A DNA stretch of 6,672 bases from Pseudomonadota bacterium (GCA_018241865.1 JAFECY010000235.1:1-6672); one strand, 5' to 3'. Positions 1 through 5,607 are shown, counted from the first letter of the stretch. Numbers and translations: made by a program. Notes: generated from the letters alone by a model not told the origin.

Positions 1-986
1 ACCACCGAGCGGTAGCGTTCCTCGCTCTCGTGCAAACTGCGCTCGATCTGGTCTTTTTGAATCGCCACGCCGACCAAATGGGTGATGTTGCCGATAAAGC
101 TTAAATCCTCCGTCGAAGGCAACTGCGGCTCAAAATAATACACATCGAGCGCCCCCAGCACCGCGCCTGATGCAGACCGAATCGGCGTTGACCAGCCGGC
201 ATGCAAGCCATTGGCGAGGGCAATATCGCGGTATGCCTGCCAGAGCGGATCATCGGCAATATCGCCCACCACCACTTGCTTGTTTTGATAGATGGCCGCG
301 CCACAACTTGCCGCCGTTGGGCCTATGTTGAGGCTGCCGAGAAAACGGATGAATTCCTTTGAGAGAGAAGGTGCGGCACCAACGTGCAATCGCCGACCAT
401 CCGATCCGAGCAGCACGATGTCGCAGCACACCTGACCAACGATCCATTCGATGCCCAAACAAACTTCACGCAAGATGTCATCCAGCGGTTCGTTCAGGGC
501 AATCATTTCGAGGATGATTTTTTCGTGATGCAGCGCATCTTTGGCGCGGTTGGCGTCTAGCGCCACCAGTCGATGACGTTCCTCGCTTTCGTGCAAGGCT
601 TCCTCGGCCGCCTTGCGCGCCGTGATATCGCGCGCCAACACCTGAATCGCCGGCCGACCGTTATACAGAAAAGGGGCGGAGCAGACCTCGACATCGACAC
701 TACTGCCATCGCAACGCAAGTATTTTTGCTCCATCGAGGGCGCTTGCTGACCGCTTGCGATCATACGCTCGATACGCGCTACGGAGCGCATGACGAAATC
801 TGGATGAACAAACTGCCGCAGCGACACCCCGAGCAAAGCTTGCGGCGTATCCGCATGCAGCAAGCGCGCGCCGGCGACGTTGATGAACACCAGCTTATCG
901 TCCTGTAATACATACAGTGCATCCGGCGAGAGCTGCACGAGCATCTCGTAACGGTCGTCACCGATGATCCGATTGGGAATATCCAC
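1..986 (-). CDS. PAS-GAF-PAS sensor protein, N-terminal part, probably a c-di-GMP signalling enzyme (runs off left edge)
   Basis: The frame is open from a GTG at 986 to the window edge (328 full codons). A PAS domain spans about residues 11-125, starting RYEMLVQLSPDALYVLQDD and ending in the usual exit motif ARDITARKAAEEAL. A short linker with HESEER follows, then a GAF domain at about 155-312 with CGAAIYQNKQVVVGDIADDP and a WSTPI strand. A second HESEER at 319-324 opens another PAS domain that is cut off. This PAS/GAF arrangement, including the LEMIALNEPLDDIL entry to the GAF, is common in GGDEF/EAL cyclic-di-GMP enzymes, but the output domain lies outside the window, so a histidine kinase remains possible. 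An in-frame TAA at 1023-1025 bounds the start. The GTG at 986 has no clear Shine-Dalgarno, and the ATG at 944 is an alternative that would clip the PAS edge. No membrane segment is seen, so the visible part looks cytoplasmic. Confidence 0.88.
   Translation of the reverse strand, partial: MDIPNRIIGDDRYEMLVQLSPDALYVLQDDKLVFINVAGARLLHADTPQALLGVSLRQFVHPDFVMRSVARIERMIASGQQAPSMEQKYLRCDGSSVDVEVCSAPFLYNGRPAIQVLARDITARKAAEEALHESEERHRLVALDANRAKDALHHEKIILEMIALNEPLDDILREVCLGIEWIVGQVCCDIVLLGSDGRRLHVGAAPSLSKEFIRFLGSLNIGPTAASCGAAIYQNKQVVVGDIADDPLWQAYRDIALANGLHAGWSTPIRSASGAVLGALDVYYFEPQLPSTEDLSFIGNITHLVGVAIQKDQIERSLHESEERYRSV
17..35. repeat. 19-bp direct repeat, copy 1 (HESEER linker codons)
   Basis: This copy matches 578-596 at 18 of 19 positions. 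Both encode the LHESEER linker that precedes PAS-type segments of the sensor gene. It looks like the footprint of domain duplication, or of strong conservation of the signalling-helix linker, rather than a mobile repeat. Confidence 0.6.
578..596. repeat. 19-bp direct repeat, copy 2 (HESEER linker codons)
   Basis: This is the partner of the copy at 17-35, with one difference (T for C at the tenth base). It lies in the same codon phase between the first PAS domain and the GAF domain. Recombination between the two copies would delete the GAF module in frame (561 bp, 187 codons). Confidence 0.6.
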
Positions 987-1146
987 TGTACTAGAGGCGC
1001 GGGGAATGGTTGATTGAGTAGTTTACCCACCCTTTATTTAATTGTGTTAACTCCGCGGCCATCGTGAATAGAAATGCAACATTTGCCAGAGCGCACTGGG
1101 AAATGCAAAAACCTAGGTTGCAGCATGCCGACAAAGCAGCAGGCGT

Positions 1147-1293
1147 TCAGCAATTGCCCTTAATGGCTTCCTTAGCGGGGCAAAATTCGCCGACCACGCC
1201 GCGCTTCTGGCCGTCGTACGGCGAAGCCGACATCTGCGAGCAGGCGGACAACAGGGTGGCAAACGAGAGCACGGCAAGTACAAGTATTTTCAT
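1147..1293 (-). CDS. Small lipoprotein, 48 residues
   Basis: The protein starts MKILVLAVLS and has a lipoprotein signal peptide: a lysine at position 2, a hydrophobic core, and the lipobox L-S-A-C at residues 15-18. C18 would be lipidated, leaving a mature chain of 31 residues. The mature part has two more cysteines, C38 and the terminal C48, in the ending FCPAKEAIKGNC. From memory, short proteobacterial exported proteins often end in a similar C-P-P-G-x-A-K-K-G-x-C pattern of unknown function; I could not check this. I chose the ATG at 1293 because it places the signal peptide at the N-terminus and has an AGGGA eight bases upstream. A longer in-frame reading from 1404 would bury the signal peptide. 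It stands alone between ygdQ and the sensor gene, with 230 bp and 160 bp gaps. It is probably anchored in the periplasm or outer membrane; its role is not known. Confidence 0.72.
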   Translation of the reverse strand: MKILVLAVLSFATLLSACSQMSASPYDGQKRGVVGEFCPAKEAIKGNC

Positions 1294-1355
1294 GGGAGCA
1301 TTCCCTACAAGGAGGGACAATGTATATTGCGTCGCCTGTCGTCCTAACCTTATCC

Positions 1356-1373
1356 ATGCAGCGGATACTGCAT
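1356..1373. promoter_or_regulatory. Perfect 6-bp dyad upstream of the lipoprotein gene
   Basis: ATGCAG and CTGCAT flank the six bases CGGATA, about 62 bp upstream of the lipoprotein start. The position suits an operator near a promoter, but no regulator family is recognised from the sequence. Confidence 0.3.
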
Positions 1374-1465
1374 AAGGAAGTGTTGTATCGGACAGTCGAT
1401 GCAAAAATATTACGTTTCAGAGAGCCCTATTTTGTCTCACGCCGACGCAGACTGCCAATGTTTTC

Positions 1466-1486
1466 AACGGATATTTTGTATCCGTT
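1466..1486. other. Perfect 8-bp stem-loop after ygdQ
   Basis: AACGGATA and TATCCGTT enclose a five-base loop, 38 bp past the ygdQ stop codon. No run of T follows on either strand (GAAAAC on the minus side), so it is not a standard intrinsic terminator. It could protect the 3' end of the ygdQ mRNA, act as a weak terminator, or be a protein-binding dyad. Confidence 0.45.
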
Positions 1487-1523
1487 CTTTACAAGATTTG
1501 ACAAGGCGACAAATACCGGCCGC

Positions 1524-2273
1524 TCAATTTTCATCCGCGCCCTGCCCTTGCGCTGCTCCTCGCGCATTGACCAGCTTGCGCATACGCAAGTTGAGCATCT
1601 CGACCACGACTGAGAAAGCCATCGCGCTGTAAATGTAGCCCTTGGGAACATGATGGCCGAAACCGTCGGCGATCAGCACCACCGCCACCACCACCAAGAA
1701 AGCCAAGGCCAGCATCTTCACGGTCGGATGCGCGGACACGAAGCGTCCGATCGGGCCGGCGAAAAACATCATCAGGGCAACCGAGCTCACCACCGCTGCG
1801 ATCATCACACCGACCTGATCGACCATGCCGACCGCCGTGATGATAGAGTCGAGCGAGAACACCAGATCGACCACCATGATCTGAGCGATGACCGCCGCCA
1901 TCGTCGCTTTGGCAGCAGCTCCGCCCTGCGCGCCGCCGCCTTCCATCGCATGATGAATTTCGCCCACACTCTTCCACAACAGAAACAGGCCGCCGCCTAT
2001 CAGCACCAAGTCACGGCCAGAAAACGGCTGCGTAAAAACCGTCAACAGCGGTGCGGTCATACCAGCGATCCAAGCCAGCAGCAGCAATAATGCAATGCGC
2101 ATGAACATGGCGAGGAACAGACCGAGCCGGCGCGCGAACTCTTGCTGATGAGTCGGCAGCCGATCGACTAGGATAGCGATGAAAATAATATTGTCGATGC
2201 CCAGCACCAGCTCCAGCGCGGTCAGGGTGGCAAATGCCATCCAAATTTGTGGGTCGGTAATGAATTCGAGCAT
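1524..2273 (-). CDS. ygdQ: TerC-family integral membrane protein, YgdQ-like
   Basis: This 249-residue inner-membrane protein has about seven hydrophobic helices (near 10-36, 49-75, 88-104, 125-150, 153-175, 185-205 and 213-228). It carries the two TerC hallmark acidic motifs: ELVLGIDNIIF at 21-31, and FSLDSIITAVG at 139-149. HPTVKMLALAFL and HVPKGYIYSAMAFS near the C-terminus match what I recall of E. coli YgdQ (UPF0053), as does the overall length. Related TerC proteins (Alx, YkoY, MeeF/MeeY) export manganese or supply it to exported enzymes. A metal-export role here is inference, and the YgdQ branch itself is poorly characterised. I chose the ATG at 2273 because AAGGAT lies six bases upstream and the protein then begins like YgdQ; the frame stays open to 2360 but that extension is not family-like. 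A glycine/alanine-rich loop sits at 112-121, and the tail after 233 is polar. It is divergent from the NhaR-like gene. Confidence 0.93.
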   Translation of the reverse strand: MLEFITDPQIWMAFATLTALELVLGIDNIIFIAILVDRLPTHQQEFARRLGLFLAMFMRIALLLLLAWIAGMTAPLLTVFTQPFSGRDLVLIGGGLFLLWKSVGEIHHAMEGGGAQGGAAAKATMAAVIAQIMVVDLVFSLDSIITAVGMVDQVGVMIAAVVSSVALMMFFAGPIGRFVSAHPTVKMLALAFLVVVAVVLIADGFGHHVPKGYIYSAMAFSVVVEMLNLRMRKLVNARGAAQGQGADEN

Positions 2274-2301
2274 GACGATCCTTGTCGTAATAGATTGACA
2301 A

Positions 2302-2330
2302 ATCATACCCACGTTACATTGAAACAAAAA
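2302..2330 (-). promoter_or_regulatory. Candidate ygdQ promoter
   Basis: On the minus strand TATGAT (2302-2307) is a good -10 box. A weak -35 (TTTTTG, 2325-2330) lies 17 bp upstream. The predicted start would be around 2295, giving a leader of only about 20 nt. Confidence 0.42.
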
Positions 2331-2341
2331 GCGAAGATAAT
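2314..2341 (+). promoter_or_regulatory. Candidate promoter of the NhaR-like gene, with overlapping dyad
   Basis: TTACAT (2314-2319) and GATAAT (2336-2341) are 16 bp apart, giving a predicted leader of about 30 nt. An inverted repeat AAGCGA/TCGCTT (2329-2334 and 2349-2354) straddles the -10 box, a plausible place for LysR-type autoregulation. The box overlaps the ygdQ promoter, so one bound regulator could affect both genes. Confidence 0.4.
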
Positions 2342-2377
2342 GGAATCCTCGCTTCCACAAAACCAGAATGACGCAAA

Positions 2378-3298
2378 ATGAAATCGACCGGATTGAATTT
2401 CAGGCACCTGTATTTTTTCTGGATCGTCGCCAAGGAAGGCAGCATCACCAAAGGCGCGGAACGCCTAGGCTTGGCGATCCAGACCGTCAGCACCCAAATC
2501 GGCTTGCTGGAACAAGCGATCGGCAAGTCGCTGCTGGCACCGCAAGGGCGACGGCTGGCGCTGACCGAGGCGGGACGGATCGCGCTCGGCTATGCCGACC
2601 GGATTTTCTTGCTCGGCGAACAAATGCAGGAAGCTTTGGCCGACACCGATCTCGGCCAAACCATGCGCCTGAGCGTGGGAATTTCCGATTCGCTGCCCAA
2701 ACTGATTGCGTCGCGTCTGCTGCAGGCCGCGCTGCAATTGCCGCAACGGGTCAAGCTGGTCTGCCATGAAGACCGTTTTGAAACCTTGCTGGGCGATCTG
2801 TCGGTGCACAAGCTGGATGTCGTACTGACCGACCGACCGGTGCACTCCGGCACGACCCTGCGCGTATTCAGCCACTTGCTAGGCGAAAGCGAGATCACGC
2901 TGTTCGGCGTGCCGGAGCTGGCGACGCGCTATCGCAAGGGCTTTCCTGCCAGCCTGCAAGGCGCACCGCTGCTGCTGCCGACCCGCAACAACGCCATCCG
3001 TGGCCGCATCGATCACTGGTTCGACAATCACGGCATCCGTCCCGACATCGCCGGCGAATTCGACGACAACGCCCTGCTCAACACCTTTGGCCGCAACGGT
3101 CTGGGTCTGTTCCCCGCTCCTTCGGTATTGAGCGCCGACGTGGAGCGCGAATTCGGCGCACAACCTGTAGGCGAATTGAAAGAAGTGCGCGAACAGTTTT
3201 ACGCCATTTCCAACGAGCGCAAGATCAAGCATCCCGCCGTCGATGCAATCCTATCAGCCATTGACGGCCAGACCTTTGCCGGCGACCAACCGCCTTGA
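2378..3298 (+). CDS. nhaR: LysR-family transcriptional regulator, NhaR-like
   Basis: The 306-residue protein has a LysR winged helix-turn-helix at about residues 8-67 (FRHLYFFWIVAKEGSITKGA, then the recognition segment IQTVSTQIGLLEQAIGKSLL). The effector half matches NhaR more than generic LysR proteins, from memory of the E. coli sequence: LSVGISDSLPKL (98-109), ETLLGDLSVHKLDVVLTD (135-152), GEFDDNALLNTFG (226-238) and IKHPAVDAI (283-291). NhaR in E. coli senses Na+ and activates nhaA, osmC and pgaABCD, the last making a biofilm polysaccharide. No nhaA is in this window; the divergent neighbour is ygdQ, so the target set here may differ. The ATG at 2378 gives the expected start but has no strong Shine-Dalgarno. 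Length is normal and I see no frameshift. Confidence 0.88.
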   Translation: MKSTGLNFRHLYFFWIVAKEGSITKGAERLGLAIQTVSTQIGLLEQAIGKSLLAPQGRRLALTEAGRIALGYADRIFLLGEQMQEALADTDLGQTMRLSVGISDSLPKLIASRLLQAALQLPQRVKLVCHEDRFETLLGDLSVHKLDVVLTDRPVHSGTTLRVFSHLLGESEITLFGVPELATRYRKGFPASLQGAPLLLPTRNNAIRGRIDHWFDNHGIRPDIAGEFDDNALLNTFGRNGLGLFPAPSVLSADVEREFGAQPVGELKEVREQFYAISNERKIKHPAVDAILSAIDGQTFAGDQPP

Positions 3299-3361
3299 TG
3301 TGATACAGCGACTAGCGGTATAGAAAAATCGTCTATTTCATTTCATAAACAATTCAATTAG

Positions 3362-3367
3362 TATAAG
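3362..3367 (+). promoter_or_regulatory. Candidate -10 box of the HEAT-repeat gene
   Basis: TATAAG lies in an AT-rich stretch (3321-3367). No good -35 element is found 16-18 bp upstream, so the promoter may need an activator or another sigma factor, or the call may be wrong. Confidence 0.3.
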
Positions 3368-3373
3368 TCCAGA

Positions 3374-3389
3374 TTCCGGCACACCGGAA
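3374..3389 (+). promoter_or_regulatory. Perfect 6-bp dyad at the predicted transcript start
   Basis: TTCCGG and CCGGAA flank CACA, seven bases after the candidate -10 box. It could be an operator overlapping the transcription start, or a 5' stem-loop with a four-base loop that stabilises the mRNA. Confidence 0.4.
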
Positions 3390-3409
3390 CGATCGGCAAA
3401 ACGCACAGA

Positions 3410-3423
3410 CCGGGCCGACCCGG
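3410..3423 (+). other. Perfect 5-bp GC hairpin in the leader
   Basis: CCGGG and CCCGG enclose CCGA. It is the second small hairpin in the same leader, about 20 nt after the first. There is no T run, so it is not a terminator. Confidence 0.35.
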
Positions 3424-3466
3424 CGCATCGACTGCCAATAGCAAGAGACCGCACAAGGAGACACGC

Positions 3467-3520
3467 ATGCCTAAGCTTCACCTCGTTCCCTCGCCACGCG
3501 CACGACATTGCAAGCGCTGA
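3467..3520 (+). CDS. Possible 17-residue leader peptide upstream of the HEAT-repeat gene
   Basis: An ATG is preceded by AAGGAG seven bases upstream, the strongest ribosome site in this part of the window, and is followed by 17 codons ending in TGA. The peptide is MPKLHLVPSPRARHCKR: basic, with two prolines and no run of one amino acid, so it is not a classical attenuation leader. It ends 58 bp before the GTG start of the HEAT-repeat gene and is in a different frame. Its translation could control access to the downstream start, or it could be a small protein or a chance ORF. The case rests on the ribosome site alone. Confidence 0.35.
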   Translation: MPKLHLVPSPRARHCKR

Positions 3521-3540
3521 GCCCGCACGCCATACCTGCC

Positions 3541-3566
3541 TTCACCACGGTTCACCCGGATTCATC
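3541..3566 (+). repeat. Three hexamers phased every 10 bp
   Basis: TTCACC, TTCACC and TTCATC begin at 3541, 3551 and 3561, directly before the ribosome site of the HEAT-repeat gene. The 10-bp phase would place them on about one face of the helix. This is short enough to be chance. Confidence 0.3.
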
Positions 3567-3578
3567 AAAGGACGTTTC

Positions 3579-4508
3579 GTGAAATCTTTTTCTCTGCCCG
3601 TACTGGCCGCTTGTAGCGGCGCCAGCTTCGTCATCGGATTCGGCATCGCTTGGTTTGTGCAGACGCCCGACCCTGCCACCTTGGCAGCCATTGCGCCGCA
3701 GTCGTCGCCAGCACATCCATCGGTCGGACAAAACCAGTATGCCAACGTCTGGAATGGGAATCAGGCCGCCGCCACTAACAAACAGCCAGAAACACCCGCG
3801 CCCACTGGCCTCCTGCTCGACGACCAGAAACTGCGCGAACAAGCGATGCACGATCCAGCCGCCTTACGCAATCTGATCCAGCGTTACGATACCGAACGCG
3901 ATCAGAACACCAAAGACACGCTCAAGGCCATCATCGCCACCATCCCGCTGCCGGAAGCGCGCGCCTTTGTCGCCAAGCTAGCAAGCAGCACCGACGCTTC
4001 GCAGCGCCGGGAAGCCTATGAGTTGCTGAAGCAATCCTCGCCGAATTCGCCGGAAGTACGCAACATGCTGAAACAGGCGCTCGCCACCGAGCAATCGCCC
4101 GCCGCGCTAGCGCAAGCAGTCGCTGCCCTGCGCCCGGTCGTGGTTGATCCGACCGAATCGGCTGCCATCATTGGCCAATTACGCGGCCTGACACAAAACG
4201 CCGATCCCCAAGTCAGGAGCCAGAGCGTGCTACAACTGGCGCAATGGGACAAAACCGGTGCCAACCAAGACACGCTAACCGCCGCATTGAACGATGCCTC
4301 CCCGGAAGTACGACAGACAGCCATCTTCGCCATCGGCCAATCCGCCACCCGCTCCGACAGTGCGAAGACGGCACTACTGGCAATCGCTACCAATCCAAGC
4401 GAAAGCAAGGAAATCAAGGGCAGCGCTCTGCAGGTGCTCGAGCGATTCTCGCTCAGCAAAGATGAATACGCCGCCTACACCAAGGCACGCAGCCAGTTCG
4501 GATTCTGA
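3579..4508 (+). CDS. Membrane-anchored HEAT-repeat protein
   Basis: The 309-residue protein starts with one hydrophobic segment at residues 6-27 (near LPVLAACSGASFVIGFGIAW), more like a signal anchor than a cleaved signal. An A/P/Q-rich, probably disordered linker follows at 28-77. The rest is helical with HEAT-type repeats, clearest at 209-223 (DPQVRSQSVLQLAQW), 239-254 (DASPEVRQTAIFAIGQ) and 277-290, and with weaker copies at 87-190. HEAT repeats form protein-binding solenoids; no catalytic residues are seen. I infer a periplasmic scaffold tethered to the inner membrane. The start is GTG at 3579, with AAAGGA six bases upstream. It is followed 69 bp later by the LuxR-type gene on the same strand, so co-transcription is possible. 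A Cys at 12 sits within the hydrophobic stretch but lacks a proper lipobox. I do not recognise a named family beyond HEAT. Confidence 0.82.
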   Translation: MKSFSLPVLAACSGASFVIGFGIAWFVQTPDPATLAAIAPQSSPAHPSVGQNQYANVWNGNQAAATNKQPETPAPTGLLLDDQKLREQAMHDPAALRNLIQRYDTERDQNTKDTLKAIIATIPLPEARAFVAKLASSTDASQRREAYELLKQSSPNSPEVRNMLKQALATEQSPAALAQAVAALRPVVVDPTESAAIIGQLRGLTQNADPQVRSQSVLQLAQWDKTGANQDTLTAALNDASPEVRQTAIFAIGQSATRSDSAKTALLAIATNPSESKEIKGSALQVLERFSLSKDEYAAYTKARSQFGF

Positions 4509-4511
4509 TTG

Positions 4512-4540
4512 CAGGGCATGTTATGACCTCATGCGCCCTG
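4512..4540 (+). other. Intercistronic hairpin between the HEAT and LuxR genes
   Basis: CAGGGC-ATG pairs with CAT-(GC bulge)-GCCCTG around a nine-base loop, four bases after the HEAT stop codon. TTCAGTC follows, which is not a U-tract, so read-through into the LuxR gene is likely. It may tune expression or mRNA stability between the two genes. Confidence 0.4.
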
Positions 4541-4577
4541 TTCAGTCACCCGTCCGCCTGACGAGGAAACAAGCATC

Positions 4578-5417
4578 GTGAAAAAAGTTGACGACCCACA
4601 AACCACTCTCAAGACAGCCACTGCGGCGATCAGTCGCTTGCCGAATCGACGGGACCTCGATAAACGCCTGATCGATGCGATGGTGCAATGTGCGGAAGTC
4701 AACAACGCGGATCAATTCACCGATCTGGTTGGTGGCCCGCTGCAGGACATCCTGCCGCACGAGATGATGGTATGCGGCATTGGTGGCGTGAGCGCGCAGG
4801 GTAATTTCGTGCGCAAGTTCATGCACTTCAACTGCACTTATAGCTGCTACGAATATTTCGCGACCATGTGGAACGACGATGGCCGAGTGGACAGTCCACT
4901 GATGAAAAAATGGCGTGATACGCAAGAGCCGGTTTTTTTTCAGAGCGGTCGCGACGATGCCGATTTCCCGGATGACTGGGTTGCCCTGTTCAACAAACAC
5001 GACATGCGCAACATCATCGGCCACGGTGTACTCGACCTGTCTGGCACCGGCGCCAGCTTTTTCATTTATTCACGGCTACCGGAAGAAGTCGGCCCCGAGC
5101 AAGCCTTTCTCCTCAAGCTGTTCACGCCGCATTTGCATCTGGCGCTGTCGCGCGCCATCGCCACCGTCGAGGAATTGCCGCGCTTCCTCAGCAAAACCGG
5201 CAAGGCCTTGAGCGAGCGCCAGACCGACATTCTGTACTGGCTGCACGAAGGCAAGACCAACTGGGAAATCGCCAAAATTCTCAGCCTGACCGAGCTGAAT
5301 GTGAAATATCACATCGATCAAATTTTCATCAAACTCGACGTGCGTAGCCGCGTGCATGCGGTCGCCAAGGCGCACGAGCTGGGTTTGCTGCGTCCGCCGC
5401 GCGGCACCGCCGAATAA
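4578..5417 (+). CDS. LuxR-family transcriptional regulator with EpsA-like sensor half
   Basis: The 279-residue protein has a C-terminal LuxR/GerE helix-turn-helix at about 211-271 (LSERQTDILYWLHEGKTNWE, then NVKYHIDQIFIKLDV and the closing AKAHELGLL). The N-terminal half, about 28-200, includes LPHEMMVCGIG at 59-69 and CTYSCYEYF at 86-94. It recalls the EpsA regulators tied to exopolysaccharide and PEP-CTERM clusters in betaproteobacteria, recognised from memory only. I do not see the W/Y/D pattern of acyl-homoserine-lactone receptors, so quorum sensing is not supported. The start is GTG at 4578 with GAGGA ten bases upstream; no better start lies nearby. A run of eight T at 4933-4940 (residues 119-121) is a possible slippage site. 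No exopolysaccharide genes are in the window. Likely targets are its neighbours, above all the lipase 190 bp downstream; that is inference. Confidence 0.87.
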   Translation: MKKVDDPQTTLKTATAAISRLPNRRDLDKRLIDAMVQCAEVNNADQFTDLVGGPLQDILPHEMMVCGIGGVSAQGNFVRKFMHFNCTYSCYEYFATMWNDDGRVDSPLMKKWRDTQEPVFFQSGRDDADFPDDWVALFNKHDMRNIIGHGVLDLSGTGASFFIYSRLPEEVGPEQAFLLKLFTPHLHLALSRAIATVEELPRFLSKTGKALSERQTDILYWLHEGKTNWEIAKILSLTELNVKYHIDQIFIKLDVRSRVHAVAKAHELGLLRPPRGTAE

Positions 5418-5469
5418 ATTTTCCCGCTAGTTGCCGCCAAGCACGCACTCACCGAATAGAGAGTGGCGG

Positions 5470-5497
5470 GTGACGCGCTCGCGTCCTAAGGTATAGA
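5470..5497 (+). promoter_or_regulatory. Candidate lipase promoter with internal dyad
   Basis: GTGACG (5470-5475) and TATAGA (5492-5497) are 16 bp apart and resemble weak -35 and -10 boxes. Between them lies an inverted repeat GACGCG-CT-CGCGTC (5472-5485) with perfect six-base arms, a position typical of an operator. The predicted start near 5504 gives a leader of about 104 nt. The lipase therefore probably has its own regulated promoter. Confidence 0.42.
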
Positions 5498-5515
5498 ACC
5501 ATTCCCACTTCACAC

Positions 5516-5522
5516 AGGAGGT
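5516..5522 (+). other. Orphan Shine-Dalgarno sequence in the lipase leader
   Basis: AGGAGGT is a seven-base match to the anti-Shine-Dalgarno, but no ATG, GTG or TTG lies at a usable distance downstream, and the lipase start is 85 bp away with its own site. It could be a ribosome standby site, the remnant of a lost leader ORF, or chance. Confidence 0.4.
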
Positions 5523-5541
5523 AGCCGAACCAAACACACAC

Positions 5542-5566
5542 CATTACAAGAAACGCAACATTACAA
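5542..5566 (+). repeat. Direct repeat CATTACAA, two copies 17 bp apart
   Basis: Identical octamers lie at 5542-5549 and 5559-5566 in the C/A-rich, nearly G-free leader of the lipase gene. The leader is probably unstructured, which favours translation. The repeats may be a protein-binding or sRNA-binding site, or low-complexity coincidence. Confidence 0.35.
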
Positions 5567-5607
5567 AACCATCACGCGTTCCATACAAAGCACATCAAGG
5601 AGATCTC

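Larger units (their letters stand above)
1294..1523. other. Intergenic region between ygdQ and the small lipoprotein gene
   Basis: These 230 bp hold no convincing gene. The region should contain the end of the ygdQ transcript and the promoter of the lipoprotein gene. Two perfect short dyads are visible (1356-1373 and 1466-1486), each listed separately. It is more AT-rich than the flanking genes. I could not fix a convincing -35/-10 pair for the lipoprotein gene. Confidence 0.6.
3299..3578. other. 280-bp spacer and probable leader of the HEAT-repeat gene
   Basis: The left end is AT-rich with a candidate -10 box. The rest is GC-rich and holds two small perfect hairpins, a 17-codon ORF with a strong ribosome site, and a phased repeat just before the next gene. 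If transcription starts near 3374, the leader would be about 205 nt, unusually long for a bacterial gene of no known regulation. No rho-independent terminator for the NhaR-like gene is clear. Confidence 0.5.

Noticed and set aside
1110..1119. Palindrome AACCTAGGTT downstream of the lipoprotein gene as a terminator
   Set aside because: It has no loop and only a short T run on one side, so it cannot form a normal terminator hairpin.
1650..2090. Histidine-rich 146-residue reading frame opposite ygdQ
   Set aside because: It lies wholly antisense to a well-supported membrane protein gene. The histidines are the complement of Val/Met/Ile-rich helix codons.
2274..2325. yybP-ykoY manganese riboswitch ahead of the TerC gene
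   Set aside because: The predicted leader is about 20 nt and the whole intergenic gap is 104 bp shared with a divergent gene, too short for that riboswitch. No matching stem pattern is seen.
2465..2875. 136-residue minus-strand reading frame inside the NhaR-like gene
   Set aside because: Its composition is that of an antisense shadow (many Q and R), it has no family-like motif, and the plus-strand gene is clear.
3317..3325. Second promoter sharing the 9-mer GGTATAGAA with the lipase promoter (5490-5498)
   Set aside because: No -35-like element lies at the right distance upstream of the first copy and the context differs. A shared 9-mer in AT-rich spacers may be chance.
5434..5469. Terminator after the LuxR gene (CACTC/GAGTG with outer CCGC/GCGG)
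   Set aside because: The stem is broken by an eight-base bulge, the loop is ten bases, and no T run follows.
5472..5485. Classical lux box for an acyl-homoserine-lactone receptor
   Set aside because: The dyad is shorter than the usual 18-20 bp lux box and lacks the CTG/CAG ends. The regulator also lacks recognisable lactone-binding residues.
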